NCBI RefSeq assembly: GCF_004151485.1
Contig: NZ_SBFF01000004.1
Location: 1 to 64,000 of the forward strand
Reading direction: 5' to 3'
Source of the DNA: Sphingosinicella sp. CPCC 101087
GTDB taxonomy: Bacteria; Pseudomonadota; Alphaproteobacteria; Sphingomonadales; Sphingomonadaceae
DNA length: 64,000 nt
In this document: piece by piece, positions 28,344 through 36,694 of the stretch
How the letters are laid out: every line of letters starts with the position of its first letter
How positions within the stretch are numbered: position 1 is the stretch's first letter
Made by a program: the position numbers and the translations under genes
The notes under the pieces: generated by a model
The model's database searches: none
The model's input: only the letters and a program-made list of their open reading frames with translations
What the model was told of the DNA's origin: nothing

Positions 28344-29852
28344 TTACAGCGCGATGATGACGCTCTTCAGCTCGGTATAGGCTTCGACGCCCTGCCGCGC
28401 CTGCTCACGGCCCAGGCCGGACTGCTTGAAGCCGCCGAACGGAAGCGCCGGATCGATCATCATGTGGCAATTGCCCCAGACGGTGCCAGCCTTCAGTTTG
28501 GCGCACAGGCGGTGCATCGCCGAGATGTCGCGGGTCCAGACGCTGGCGGCGAGACCGTAGCAGGTGTCGTTCGCCTCACGCGCCACCTCGTCCAGGTCGT
28601 CGAACCTCTGCGCGACCACGACGGGGCCGAAAATCTCCTCGCGCACGACGCTCATGTCCGGCTTCACGTCCACCATGATCGTCGGGTTGACGTAATAGCC
28701 CTGGTCGAACGGAACGTCGCCGCCGGTGACGATCGACGCGCCGGCCTGCTTGCCCTGGTCGATATAGTCGAGCACGCGGCGATGCTGTTCGTCCGAGACG
28801 AGCGGGCCCATCCGGCTTTCCGGGCTGAGCGAGGGGCCGACCGTCCAGCCCTTCGCCGCCTCGGCGACGCCTTCGATCAGCTTATCGAAGATGTCGCGAT
28901 GGGCGTAGATGCGGGAGCCAGCCACGCAAACCTGGCCGGCGTTGAAGAAGATTGCGCCGGCGGCGCCGCCCGCGGTCGCCGCAACGTCGACGTCGGGGAG
29001 GACCACGACGGGCGATTTTCCGCCGAGCTCCAGCGTCACCCGCTTGAGCGAGTCGGTCGCATTCTTGTTGATGAGCTTGCCGATCTCCGTCGATCCCGTG
29101 AAGGCGACCTTGTCGACGTCGGGGTGGCGGACCAGCCGATCGCCGGCGGTATGGCCGTTGCCGGTAATGATGTTGACGACCCCGGCCGGGAAACCCGCTT
29201 CGTTGATCAAATCGGCGAGCCGCAGCGCCGTTACCGACGTCTGCTCGGCCGGCTTGAGGACCAGGGTGCAGCCTGCTGCGAGTGCGGGCGAGATCTTCAG
29301 CACCGCCATGAGCAACGGGAAGTTCCACGGCACGATCTGCGCGGCCACGCCGGCGGGCTCCCGCCGGACATAGGCATGGAAGGCACCGTTGGGCGCCGAC
29401 ATCGGCGCCATCGTCTCGCCGCCGAGCTTGGTGGTCCAGCCGGCCATGTAGCGCAGCATTCCGATGGCGGCCGGAATGTCGGCCTTCGCGGCGATGCTCT
29501 TCGGCTTGCCGTTGTCGATCGCCTCGAGTTCGGCGAATTCGTCGGCATGGCGCTCGATCAGGTCGGCAAGCTTGTGAATCATTCTCTCGCGGACGATCGG
29601 CGGCAGGTCCGTCCAGCGACCATCGTCGAACGCCTGGCGGGCGGCCGCCACGGCCCGGTCGACGTCGGCGTCGGACGCATCGACGAACCGGCCGACCTCC
29701 CGGCCCGTCGACGGATCGATGACGGGCAAGGTGGCGCCATGGGTCGATTCCACCCATTCACCGCCGATGAACAACCGGGGCTCGCGCGACAGCGCCTTGC
29801 GGGCCTCTTCGGAATAATTCTGATCGGAGCCGACGCGGGTCATCTCGTTCAT
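28344..29852 (-). CDS. NAD(P)+-dependent aldehyde dehydrogenase (phenylacetaldehyde/betaine aldehyde-like)
   Basis: A 502-residue ALDH with intact PWNFPLLMA, general-base Glu (ELGGKSPVV), nucleophile Cys (NAGQVCVAGSR), EEIFGPVV and the terminal PFGGFKQSGLGRE. The ATG at 29852 (MNEMTRVGSDQNYSEEARK) follows GGAGAGG; the frame is open far upstream but without a start context. Divergent from the acyl-CoA synthetase/MDR pair with an operator-like site between. In SYK-6 the beta-ketoaldehyde vanilloyl acetaldehyde is oxidised by an ALDH, so that is one candidate substrate among several. Confidence 0.84.
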   Translation of the reverse strand: MNEMTRVGSDQNYSEEARKALSREPRLFIGGEWVESTHGATLPVIDPSTGREVGRFVDASDADVDRAVAAARQAFDDGRWTDLPPIVRERMIHKLADLIERHADEFAELEAIDNGKPKSIAAKADIPAAIGMLRYMAGWTTKLGGETMAPMSAPNGAFHAYVRREPAGVAAQIVPWNFPLLMAVLKISPALAAGCTLVLKPAEQTSVTALRLADLINEAGFPAGVVNIITGNGHTAGDRLVRHPDVDKVAFTGSTEIGKLINKNATDSLKRVTLELGGKSPVVVLPDVDVAATAGGAAGAIFFNAGQVCVAGSRIYAHRDIFDKLIEGVAEAAKGWTVGPSLSPESRMGPLVSDEQHRRVLDYIDQGKQAGASIVTGGDVPFDQGYYVNPTIMVDVKPDMSVVREEIFGPVVVAQRFDDLDEVAREANDTCYGLAASVWTRDISAMHRLCAKLKAGTVWGNCHMMIDPALPFGGFKQSGLGREQARQGVEAYTELKSVIIAL

Positions 29853-29903
29853 ATCACCTCTCCGGGAAGCTTGTCTGGATGCCGAATCCCTGTAGCACGG
29901 GCT

Positions 29904-29930
29904 TTGCGCAATACGAAGTGTTGCGTACAA
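29904..29930 (-). promoter_or_regulatory. Operator-like site between divergent ALDH and acyl-CoA synthetase
   Basis: On the minus strand it reads TTGTACGCAACACTT then CGTATTGCGCAA. The first 15 bases match the site at 26484 at 11 positions. It is 51 bases from the ALDH start and 42 bases from the synthetase start. Confidence 0.5.
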
Positions 29931-29972
29931 ATTCCGGCAGCGAATCGAACGGGTTCGCGCAAGGGGACGAGG

Positions 29973-31487
29973 ATGATCGCGGCGACCATCGATCCGGTTT
30001 CGACCCACGCCCGCACGCAACCGGGCGCGCCGGCCTGCACCGACCTGGAGACCGGGCGATGCTGGACCTATAGCGAGCTCGACCGCGACGTCGGCCAGAC
30101 CGCCGCCTGGCTCGCGCAGCGGCTCGGCCCGGCCAGCGGCGAGCGGGTCGCGACGATCGCGCGCAATTGCGCCGAGATGCTCATCCTGCAGCTCGCCTGC
30201 CTGCGTGCCGGCGCCATATTCGTACCGCTCAACTGGCGCCTGAGTCCTGCCGAACTCGGCCGGCTGGCCACCGATGCCGCCCCGGCCATGCTTTTCCACG
30301 ATGCGGAGTTCGACCCGGTCGGGGCCGGAGAGCGCCACCCGATCTGCGCCCTTTCCGAACTGGTGCGCAGCGCCCCGCCGGCCCCGCCGCCGGACTCACG
30401 CCGCCCCTGGGAGGAGACGGCTACCCTGCTCTACACTTCGGGCACGAGCGGCCGGCCCAAGGGCGTGATCCTGACCGCGGCCAACGCCTTCTTCGGCTGC
30501 ACGAACTTCATCCTGGGCAACGATGTCGGGCGGGGCAGCGTCTTCCTGTGCGACATGCCGCTCTTCCACGTCGCGGGCCTTTTCGCCGCCACCCTCACCC
30601 CGATCATGGCGGGCGGAAGCGTCCTCATCTCGCGCGGCTTCGATTCGTCGCGGACGCTCGCCCGCCTCGCGGACCGGACGCTCGGCGTGTCCCACTATTT
30701 CTGCGTGCCGCAAATGGCGCAGCGCCTCTGGCAGGAGCCGGGATTCGAGCCCGACATGCTGCGCGGCCTCTCACGCTTGGCCACTGGCGGCGCGCCCAAC
30801 CCAGCGGCCCTGGTCGAGCGCTTCATCCTTTCGGGAATCGCCATGTCCAACGGCTTCGGCATGTCGGAGACCGGATCGAACTTCGGAGTCCCGGTCGACG
30901 ATCCGGAGCTGCAAGTCGCCAAGGCGGGGACCTGCGGCCTGCCCTACATATCGGTCGAAGCACGGATCGTCGACGAGAAGGGCGACGACCTGACGCGAGG
31001 TGAGACCGGCGAGCTGTGGATTGCCGGCCCCAGCGTCACGCCCGGCTACTGGAACCGCCCCGAGGAGAATGAAAAGGCCTTTTGCGGGCGCTGGTTCCGG
31101 ACCGGCGACGCCGCTTATCTCGACAAGGACGGTTATCTCTTCATTGTCGACCGGCGGAAGGACATGTTCATCTCCGGCGGCGAGAACGTCTATCCGGCCG
31201 AGATCGAGGCGGCGCTGGCGGAGATGGAGGCGATTGCCGAAGCGGCCGTCATCGGCGTACCGGACGAGCGCTGGGGCGAGGTCGGGCGCGCCTACGTCAT
31301 TCCGCGCAACGGAGAGGCGCTCGAACCGGGCGCCGTCGCCGCTTACTGCCGCTCGCGGCTCGCGAAATACAAGGTGCCTGCCTCGATCGTCGTCACCGAC
31401 AGCCTTCCGCGGACCGCCTCGGGCAAGGTGCAGAAGCACGTTCTGCGCGAGCGCGCGCTGGGCGAGATGGAAGGCCGACATGCGTAG
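29973..31487 (+). CDS. AMP-forming acyl-CoA synthetase
   Basis: A 504-residue ANL-superfamily ligase that activates a carboxylic acid to its CoA ester through an acyl-adenylate. The ATP-binding P-loop is TLLYTSGTSGRPKGV near residue 153; later motifs are GMSETGS, WFRTGDAAYLDKDGYL and the catalytic Lys in PRTASGKVQKH. The ATG at 29973 follows AAGGGGACGAGG. It overlaps the downstream alcohol dehydrogenase gene by eight bases. An aromatic or side-chain acid (hydroxycinnamate, or an aryl beta-keto acid) is the probable substrate. The second synthetase at 33401 is a different subfamily, so the two likely handle different acids. Confidence 0.85.
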   Translation: MIAATIDPVSTHARTQPGAPACTDLETGRCWTYSELDRDVGQTAAWLAQRLGPASGERVATIARNCAEMLILQLACLRAGAIFVPLNWRLSPAELGRLATDAAPAMLFHDAEFDPVGAGERHPICALSELVRSAPPAPPPDSRRPWEETATLLYTSGTSGRPKGVILTAANAFFGCTNFILGNDVGRGSVFLCDMPLFHVAGLFAATLTPIMAGGSVLISRGFDSSRTLARLADRTLGVSHYFCVPQMAQRLWQEPGFEPDMLRGLSRLATGGAPNPAALVERFILSGIAMSNGFGMSETGSNFGVPVDDPELQVAKAGTCGLPYISVEARIVDEKGDDLTRGETGELWIAGPSVTPGYWNRPEENEKAFCGRWFRTGDAAYLDKDGYLFIVDRRKDMFISGGENVYPAEIEAALAEMEAIAEAAVIGVPDERWGEVGRAYVIPRNGEALEPGAVAAYCRSRLAKYKVPASIVVTDSLPRTASGKVQKHVLRERALGEMEGRHA

Positions 31488-32496
31488 CTACGTGCTTCGC
31501 GAAGGCAGCACCTCCCTCGAGGACCTGGCGATGGTCGAGCGCGACGTGCCGCGGCCCGCTCCGGCCGAGGTGCTGGTCCGAGTCCGCGCCTGCTCGCTGA
31601 ACTTCCGCGACCAGTCGATCCTGGCCGGCAAATATTTCGGCGGTAAGGTCCCGCAGGATCAGGTGCCCCTGTCGGACGGGGCGGGCGAGGTGGTCGAGGT
31701 CGGCGAGGGAGTGACCCGCTTCGCTGCGGGCGACCGGGTCGCCTCGTCCTTCTTCCTCAACTGGACCGAAGGTCCGCCGCGGCCCGACGCCGGCCCGGCC
31801 CTCGGCGCACCGCCGGCGCCGGGAATGCTCGCCGAATATGTCGCCTTGCCCGAGCGCGCCGTCGTTCCGATCGCCGACAATCTGAGCTTCGAGGAGGCCG
31901 CCACCCTGCCCTGTGCCGGCGTGACGGCCTGGAATGGTCTCGTCCTCGGCGCGGCGCCGCTGCATCCCGGCCAGGACGTGCTGCTGCTCGGCACGGGCGG
32001 CGTGTCGATCCTGGCGCTGCAGATCGCCGTGGCGGGCGGCGCCAACATCGTCATCACCTCCTCCTCCGACGACAAGCTGGCGCGGGCCGAGCAACTCGGC
32101 GCGAAGCAGCTCGTCAACTATCGCCAGATCGAGGAATGGGGGAGGGAAGCCTATGGCCGGTTCGGCCGAGCCGGCGTCGGCAAGGTGATCGAGGTGGGCG
32201 GCTTCGGTACGCTGCCGCAATCGATGCAGGCGGTCGGCTGGGGCGGAGAGATCGCGATGATCGGCGTCATGACCCGCGGCGGCGACACCGCACCCCATCC
32301 GCTGATGGTCAAGGGCGCGAGCTTGCGCGGGATCATGGTCGGCAGTCGGGCGATGGCGATCGACCTCAATCGCGCGATCGAGGCGGCCGACATCCACCCT
32401 GTTATCGACAAGGTCTTCCCTTTCGAGGAAGCGGCCGAAGCCTATCGGTACCAGGCGTCGCCCCATCTGTTCGCCAAGGTGGTCATCGCGGTTTGA
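31480..32496 (+). CDS. MDR-family NAD(P)-dependent alcohol dehydrogenase/quinone reductase-like protein
   Basis: A 338-residue medium-chain dehydrogenase/reductase. N-terminal GroES-like fold (LNFRDQSILAGKYFG, LSDGAGEVVEVGEGV) and a Rossmann domain with VLLLGTGGVSILALQ near residue 165. The usual catalytic-zinc Cys/His pair and the four-Cys structural zinc cluster are absent, so it is a zinc-independent member closer to quinone oxidoreductases. It overlaps the acyl-CoA synthetase stop by eight bases and is the last gene before a convergent repeat region. It may reduce an enone or oxidise a side-chain alcohol; not decidable here. Confidence 0.8.
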   Translation: MRSYVLREGSTSLEDLAMVERDVPRPAPAEVLVRVRACSLNFRDQSILAGKYFGGKVPQDQVPLSDGAGEVVEVGEGVTRFAAGDRVASSFFLNWTEGPPRPDAGPALGAPPAPGMLAEYVALPERAVVPIADNLSFEEAATLPCAGVTAWNGLVLGAAPLHPGQDVLLLGTGGVSILALQIAVAGGANIVITSSSDDKLARAEQLGAKQLVNYRQIEEWGREAYGRFGRAGVGKVIEVGGFGTLPQSMQAVGWGGEIAMIGVMTRGGDTAPHPLMVKGASLRGIMVGSRAMAIDLNRAIEAADIHPVIDKVFPFEEAAEAYRYQASPHLFAKVVIAV

Positions 32497-32531
32497 GGTG
32501 CTTCGATACGGCATTTCGCCAGGCTCAATGC

Positions 32532-32573
32532 CTACTCAGCATGAGCGGTTTACTCTCCGCTCATCCTGAGTAG
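32532..32573. terminator. 17-bp hairpin downstream of the MDR gene
   Basis: Arms 32532-32548 and 32557-32573 (CTACTCAGCATGAGCGG and its complement with one mismatch) around an 8-base loop. It lies between convergent genes and directly abuts a second inverted repeat, forming a compound element. Confidence 0.6.
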
Positions 32574-32582
32574 CGCTGAGCC

Positions 32583-32618
32583 CTTCGACGCCGCCTGCGG
32601 CGACGCTCAGGGTCGAAG
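32583..32618. repeat. REP-like nested inverted repeat
   Basis: Outer arms CTTCGAC (32583-32589) and GTCGAAG (32612-32618); inner hairpin CGCCGC-CT-GCGGCG (32589-32602). The CCTTCGAC...CTCAGGGT words are typical of short palindromic repeats scattered through sphingomonad genomes. Only one copy is in the window, so repeat status is from general knowledge. Confidence 0.45.
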
Positions 32619-32634
32619 CCGCGTGTCGAGAGAC

Positions 32635-33300
32635 CTACTCCACCACCGCGAACGCGAAGCCGTCCCAGCCCTTGGCGCCGACGGTCTGGATCGCGGTGGC
32701 GCTGAGCCGCGGCTCGCTCGCCAGCAGGTCGACGAAGCGGCGTATGCCCTGGACGCCGGGATTGACGCTGTCGCCGTCCACCACCTCGCCGTCGCGAACG
32801 ACATTGTCGCCGATAATGGCCGTGCCGGGACGCGAAAGCCTCAGCGCCCAGGCGAGATAGACGTCCTGATTGGCCTTGTCGGCGTCGATGAAGACGAGGT
32901 CGAACGGCCCGTGGCCGCGGGCCTCCACCTTCGGCAGAAGGTCGAGCGCCGCGCCGGTCCGGACGTCCACCCGATCGTTCATTCCGAAGCGAACGAGATT
33001 GGATCGGGCGACCGCGGCATGGCGCGGCTCATATTCGAGCGTGACGACCCGCCCCTCGGGTCCCACCGCGCGCGCCAGCCATAGGGTCGAATAGCCGCCC
33101 AACGTGCCGATCTCGAGCACGCGGCGCGCCCCCATCGCCCGGGCGAGGAGATGGAGGAACTTGCCCTGGAGCGGCGACACGTCGATCTCGGGCAGGCCCG
33201 CCCGGGCATTGGCTTCGAGCAGCCGGTCATGATCGCCATCGCCGGCGAGCAGGCGCTCGGCGAACCAGGCGTCGACGCGGCTCCACTCTTCCGAATCCAT
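32635..33300 (-). CDS. Class I SAM-dependent O-methyltransferase (caffeoyl-CoA/catechol OMT family)
   Basis: A 221-residue cation-dependent O-methyltransferase. The SAM-binding segment VLEIGTLGGYSTLWLARA is near residue 60, the acidic VTLEYEP at about 85, the metal-binding Asp of DLVFIDADKANQ near 135, and GDNVVRDGEV near 162. Such enzymes methylate vicinal phenols (caffeoyl-CoA, catechols). It is the 3' gene of a leftward group with an acyl-CoA synthetase and two GSTs, 100 bases after the synthetase. A methylating enzyme inside a demethylation locus is unexpected; it might protect catechols or act on a CoA ester. Confidence 0.85.
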   Translation of the reverse strand: MDSEEWSRVDAWFAERLLAGDGDHDRLLEANARAGLPEIDVSPLQGKFLHLLARAMGARRVLEIGTLGGYSTLWLARAVGPEGRVVTLEYEPRHAAVARSNLVRFGMNDRVDVRTGAALDLLPKVEARGHGPFDLVFIDADKANQDVYLAWALRLSRPGTAIIGDNVVRDGEVVDGDSVNPGVQGIRRFVDLLASEPRLSATAIQTVGAKGWDGFAFAVVE

Positions 33301-33400
33301 GTATTGTCTCCTCCCGGCGAGTCCGCTTGAAATAGACGATCCTGTTGTCCTGCCGCCCCCAGTCGCGGGACCATCGTCGCCCGTTTAACGCTGCCGCCGA

Positions 33401-34960
33401 TCAGTGCACCATCCGCTGCTGGTTGCCCCAATATTCCCTGCGCAGCGCCTTCTTGTCCATTTTCCCGGCGGCGGTGCGTGGAATCGAATCGGCGAACGAG
33501 ACCGACTTGGGCGCCTTGACGCCGCCGAGCCGGGCCTTTGCATGGGCGATGATCGCCGGTTCGTCGATCCCATCGGCGACGACGACGGCATGGACCGCCT
33601 CGCCCCAATGCTCGTGCGGGACGCCGATCACCGCGCATTCGCGGACCGCGTCCAGCTCCATGATCGCCGCCTCGACCTCGGCCGAATAGACGTTGAAGCC
33701 GCCGGTCACGACCATGTCCTTCTTTCGGTCGACGATGAACAGATAGCCGTCCGCGCTGAAGCGGCCGACGTCGCCAGTATGGTGCCAGCCGAAGGTGCGG
33801 AACTCGGCGGTCGCCTCGGGAAGCTCGAAATAGCCCTTGCTGACCAGCGCGCCGCGGACGCAGATCTCGCCCGCCTCCCCCGGCGGCAGGATGTTGCCCT
33901 CGTCGTCCATCACGGCGACCCGGACCGAATAGCTCGGCTTGCCGCAGCTCGCGAGCAGCTCGGGCCGATCGCCCGCCGCGGCCTTCGCCACCGTCTCCGG
34001 CGGCAGCCAGCAGGTGATCATCGGCGATTCGACCTGACCATAGGCCTGGCACATGCACGGACCGAACGCCTCGACCGCCTGACGAAGCTTGTCCGGCGAC
34101 ACCGCCGATCCGACCAGGACGAAGATTTTCAGCGACGAAAGATCGAAGCGTTCGCGTCGGTCGTGGCCCAACAGGGCGTACAAGGCGGTCGGCGGCAGAT
34201 ACAGGTGGGTGACGCGGTGCCGCTCGATCGCCTCGAACACCGCCTGCGGATCGAAGCCGGGCAGGATGATCTGCGTGGCGCCGAACTGCATCGTGGCAAG
34301 CGCGACCGGTCCGGCGGCGTGGGTGAGCGGCGCGACGACGAGATTGACCGGGCGATCGGTACGACCGCCAATGGCGTTGCCGACCGTCTCGATCATCGTC
34401 CCCCAGCCGAGATTGGTGACCTCGACCCCCTTGGAAGGGCCGGTCGTGCCGCCGGTCGGGAAGATGCCGACGATCTCGTCCGGATTGCCGAAAGGATCGC
34501 TCGGGTCCTTCCAGCGCCCGCCGTCCACGCCGCCGATGAACGCTTCCATCGACGGATCGCCGTCATGCGCCTTGTCGAGGCAGACGAAGTGGCGAAGCGT
34601 CGGCACGCGCCGCTTCAGTTCGGCGACGTCGCCGGCAAGGCTGCTATGGTAGAACAGCCACTCGCAGCGGACGTAGGCGAGATAGGCGGCATTGGCATCG
34701 ATGGCGTTGCGGGTGTTGAGCGGGATCCACTTGGCGTTGGCGCGCCACAGGCCGAGCAGGGCGAGCAGCACGTCGACATTGTTGGCCGAATAGAGCGCGA
34801 CCGGCGCCTGGCCCGGAAAGCCGGCATCCTCCATCGCGACGGCGATCCGCTTCGTCAGCGCCTGCGCCTCTGCAAAGGTAAAAGCGCGAGCCGAATCCTG
34901 CATCGCGATCCGGGTCGGATCGACCGCGGCGCCGCGGTCGAAATAGTCGATGGCCCTCAC
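33401..34960 (-). CDS. AMP-forming acyl-CoA synthetase (candidate feruloyl/coumaroyl-CoA ligase)
   Basis: A 519-residue ANL ligase. P-loop PTGGTTGPSKGVEVT near residue 170, then PPTALYALLG, AYGQVESPMITC, WHHTGDVGRFSADGYL and the catalytic Lys in PRTAAGKMDKK. Start is GTG at 34960 with GGGAG upstream. Twelve bases from the GST stop, so in one leftward operon GST-GST-synthetase (and probably OMT). A FerB-type hydratase-lyase, which needs feruloyl-CoA, is encoded on the far side of the GST pair, which makes this the better candidate for hydroxycinnamate activation, though the synthetase at 29973 is possible. Confidence 0.84.
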   Translation of the reverse strand: MRAIDYFDRGAAVDPTRIAMQDSARAFTFAEAQALTKRIAVAMEDAGFPGQAPVALYSANNVDVLLALLGLWRANAKWIPLNTRNAIDANAAYLAYVRCEWLFYHSSLAGDVAELKRRVPTLRHFVCLDKAHDGDPSMEAFIGGVDGGRWKDPSDPFGNPDEIVGIFPTGGTTGPSKGVEVTNLGWGTMIETVGNAIGGRTDRPVNLVVAPLTHAAGPVALATMQFGATQIILPGFDPQAVFEAIERHRVTHLYLPPTALYALLGHDRRERFDLSSLKIFVLVGSAVSPDKLRQAVEAFGPCMCQAYGQVESPMITCWLPPETVAKAAAGDRPELLASCGKPSYSVRVAVMDDEGNILPPGEAGEICVRGALVSKGYFELPEATAEFRTFGWHHTGDVGRFSADGYLFIVDRKKDMVVTGGFNVYSAEVEAAIMELDAVRECAVIGVPHEHWGEAVHAVVVADGIDEPAIIAHAKARLGGVKAPKSVSFADSIPRTAAGKMDKKALRREYWGNQQRMVH

Positions 34961-34972
34961 TCCGGCACTCCC

Positions 34973-35743
34973 TCACCCCCAGCGGTTGATCTCCGGACCG
35001 GGCGCCCAGCTTTTCATCGGAACGCCGGTCGGTGACAAGGCCAGGGCCTGCCGCACCGAATCCCTGGCGGCGACTCGGCCTAGCCAGGCGCGGGTAATCG
35101 GCGCATCCGCGAACGCCTCGGGCACGAGATCGACCATGCCCGCCAGCCAGGCATAGGTTTCGAGATCCGCGATGGTGAAGGCGCCGAGGATCCAGTCGCC
35201 CTCGATCCTCTTCTCGAGCCGCTCGACCGCCAGCCGGATCTTGGCCCGGGAATCCTCGAGCTGCGCCTCGGGATATCGGCCTTCGCGCACGGCGCGCCAG
35301 CGTTCGGCCAGGTCGGCACTGGCGATGCGGCCGACCAGAGCCTCGAAGGCCTCGTCGCTCATCGCGCGAAGCTTTGGTGTCAGGTGCGCGCGGTTGCCGA
35401 GAAAGGCGGCCGCCGGCGCCACCCGCTCGATGATGAAGCGGCACCACATCTCCATTTCCCATCGGGCATGGGGGTCGGCAGGCTGGAGGCCGCCACCGCG
35501 CGATTCATCGAGATATTGGGCGAGGAAGACGGAATCGGCCATCGCCTCGCCCTCGACGACGAGGACCGGCCCCTCACCCTCGATGCTCATTTCGACCTCG
35601 CGGCCGACGACGGCGCGGCAATGCCGCTCTCCCTGCGTCAGATCCAGCGCAATGAGATCGGCCTCGGCGCCCGTCTCGAAAAGCGCGGCCAGCACGGTCA
35701 ACGAAGGGCCGTTCGGTTCGCCGTGATACAATGCGGCGGTCAT
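34973..35743 (-). CDS. Glutathione S-transferase family protein, second member of an overlapping GST pair
   Basis: A 256-residue GST-fold protein. The N-terminal LYHGEPNGPSLTVLAALFETG resembles LigF-type proteins (Ser14) but the central FQHE-type segment is diverged and the proline before the third strand is replaced (VEGEGPVLVVEG), so catalytic competence is uncertain. The C domain is recognisable by AFTIADLETYAWLAGM. Its start overlaps the stop of the GST at 35740 (ATGA). It may be a partner subunit: heterodimeric GST beta-etherases (BaeA/BaeB) have been described in Novosphingobium. Confidence 0.78.
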   Translation of the reverse strand: MTAALYHGEPNGPSLTVLAALFETGAEADLIALDLTQGERHCRAVVGREVEMSIEGEGPVLVVEGEAMADSVFLAQYLDESRGGGLQPADPHARWEMEMWCRFIIERVAPAAAFLGNRAHLTPKLRAMSDEAFEALVGRIASADLAERWRAVREGRYPEAQLEDSRAKIRLAVERLEKRIEGDWILGAFTIADLETYAWLAGMVDLVPEAFADAPITRAWLGRVAARDSVRQALALSPTGVPMKSWAPGPEINRWG

Positions 35744-36513
35744 GGTTGTACCTCCCGCTCGAATATTTTCACCCGCTTCACCATCTCAGTGCGGCCGAGC
35801 GCCCAGGTCGCCTTCGTCGCCGGCCGTTCGTAGATCCGGCGCAGCCAGTCGATGATGCACGGCGTCGTCTCCTCGTTCGACAAATGCGGTTGCGACAAGG
35901 GCAGGGCGTAGGCGAGGTTGAAGCCGTTCACGTCGGCCAGCGAATATTGGTCGCTCGCCAGCCACTCGCGCCTGGACAAGGCTTCCTCGAGCATCGAGAT
36001 TCCAACGCCGACGCGGCGCTGCGATTCGGCGATCTCCTCCTCGCAGAAGAGGTTGTAGATCGCCTTCCTCCATGCCGTCCGCCGCTCAGGCAGAGGGATC
36101 CGTTCGATCGCCGCCTCCAGCTCCTTCGGATCCCGATGGCGCACCGCGGGCCCGACGAAGACGCTCCACCCGATCATGCTGAAGGAAGGCGCGAGCCACT
36201 GGTCCATGAACTTCATCCACCAGCGCACCCGCCAGCGGTCGCGCGGGTCCGGCGGCATCAAGGCGGGCCCGTCGAACGCCGCGTCGACATATTCCATGAT
36301 GGCCGTCGACTCGGTCAGCACCCTGTCGCCGTGCAGCATCGCCGGGATCGTGCCTTGCGGGTTGATCGCCAGATATTCCGGCTTGTGCTGATCGAAGTTC
36401 AGCATGTCGATGTAGCGGCTCTCAAAGGGCACGCCTTTCTCGGCGAGCGCCAGCATCGGCTTGCCGCTATTGGCATTGGGTTCCCAGTGGAACAGGGTGA
36501 CTTTGTCGCTCAT
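35740..36513 (-). CDS. Glutathione S-transferase, LigF-like candidate beta-etherase, first of the pair
   Basis: A 257-residue GST with the Asn15-Ser16 pair in LFHWEPNANSGKPML, followed by FESRYIDMLNFDQHKPEYLAINP, GTIPAMLHGD and TESTAIMEYVD, the LigF layout. C domain has YSLADVNGFNLAYAL. The ATG at 36513 (MSDKVTLFHW) has GGGAGAGG 14 bases upstream, somewhat far. Translationally coupled to the next GST. Divergent from the FerB gene with an operator-like site in the gap. Likely cleaves ether or thioether bonds of lignin dimers; stereospecificity not predictable. Confidence 0.82.
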   Translation of the reverse strand: MSDKVTLFHWEPNANSGKPMLALAEKGVPFESRYIDMLNFDQHKPEYLAINPQGTIPAMLHGDRVLTESTAIMEYVDAAFDGPALMPPDPRDRWRVRWWMKFMDQWLAPSFSMIGWSVFVGPAVRHRDPKELEAAIERIPLPERRTAWRKAIYNLFCEEEIAESQRRVGVGISMLEEALSRREWLASDQYSLADVNGFNLAYALPLSQPHLSNEETTPCIIDWLRRIYERPATKATWALGRTEMVKRVKIFEREVQP

Positions 36514-36586
36514 ACCGGTGGCTGCGCCTCTCCCGATTTGCCGGGGTTCGATGCCGCGGCTTGTTATTCCCTTCGGCCGAACTAGG

Positions 36587-36601
36587 ATGTAATACATACA
36601 A
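36587..36601 (-). promoter_or_regulatory. Operator-like site between divergent GST and FerB genes
   Basis: On the minus strand reads TTGTATGTATTACAT; the inner GTATGTATTAC is nearly palindromic. Shares TTGTATGT with the site at 26484, then diverges. 73 bases from the GST start and 93 from the FerB start. Confidence 0.4.
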
Positions 36602-36694
36602 GTTTCGAGCTTGGGTCAATGCCGCGGCGGACCCGCCCGGAACGTGCGCAGGGCCCGTCCGAAATGGGCGGCCCGGACGGAGAGGGCCGGTGGC

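Noticed and set aside
28464-29972. Upstream in-frame extension of the acyl-CoA synthetase frame
   Set aside because: This part is antisense to the ALDH; the synthetase starts at 29973 with a good ribosome site.
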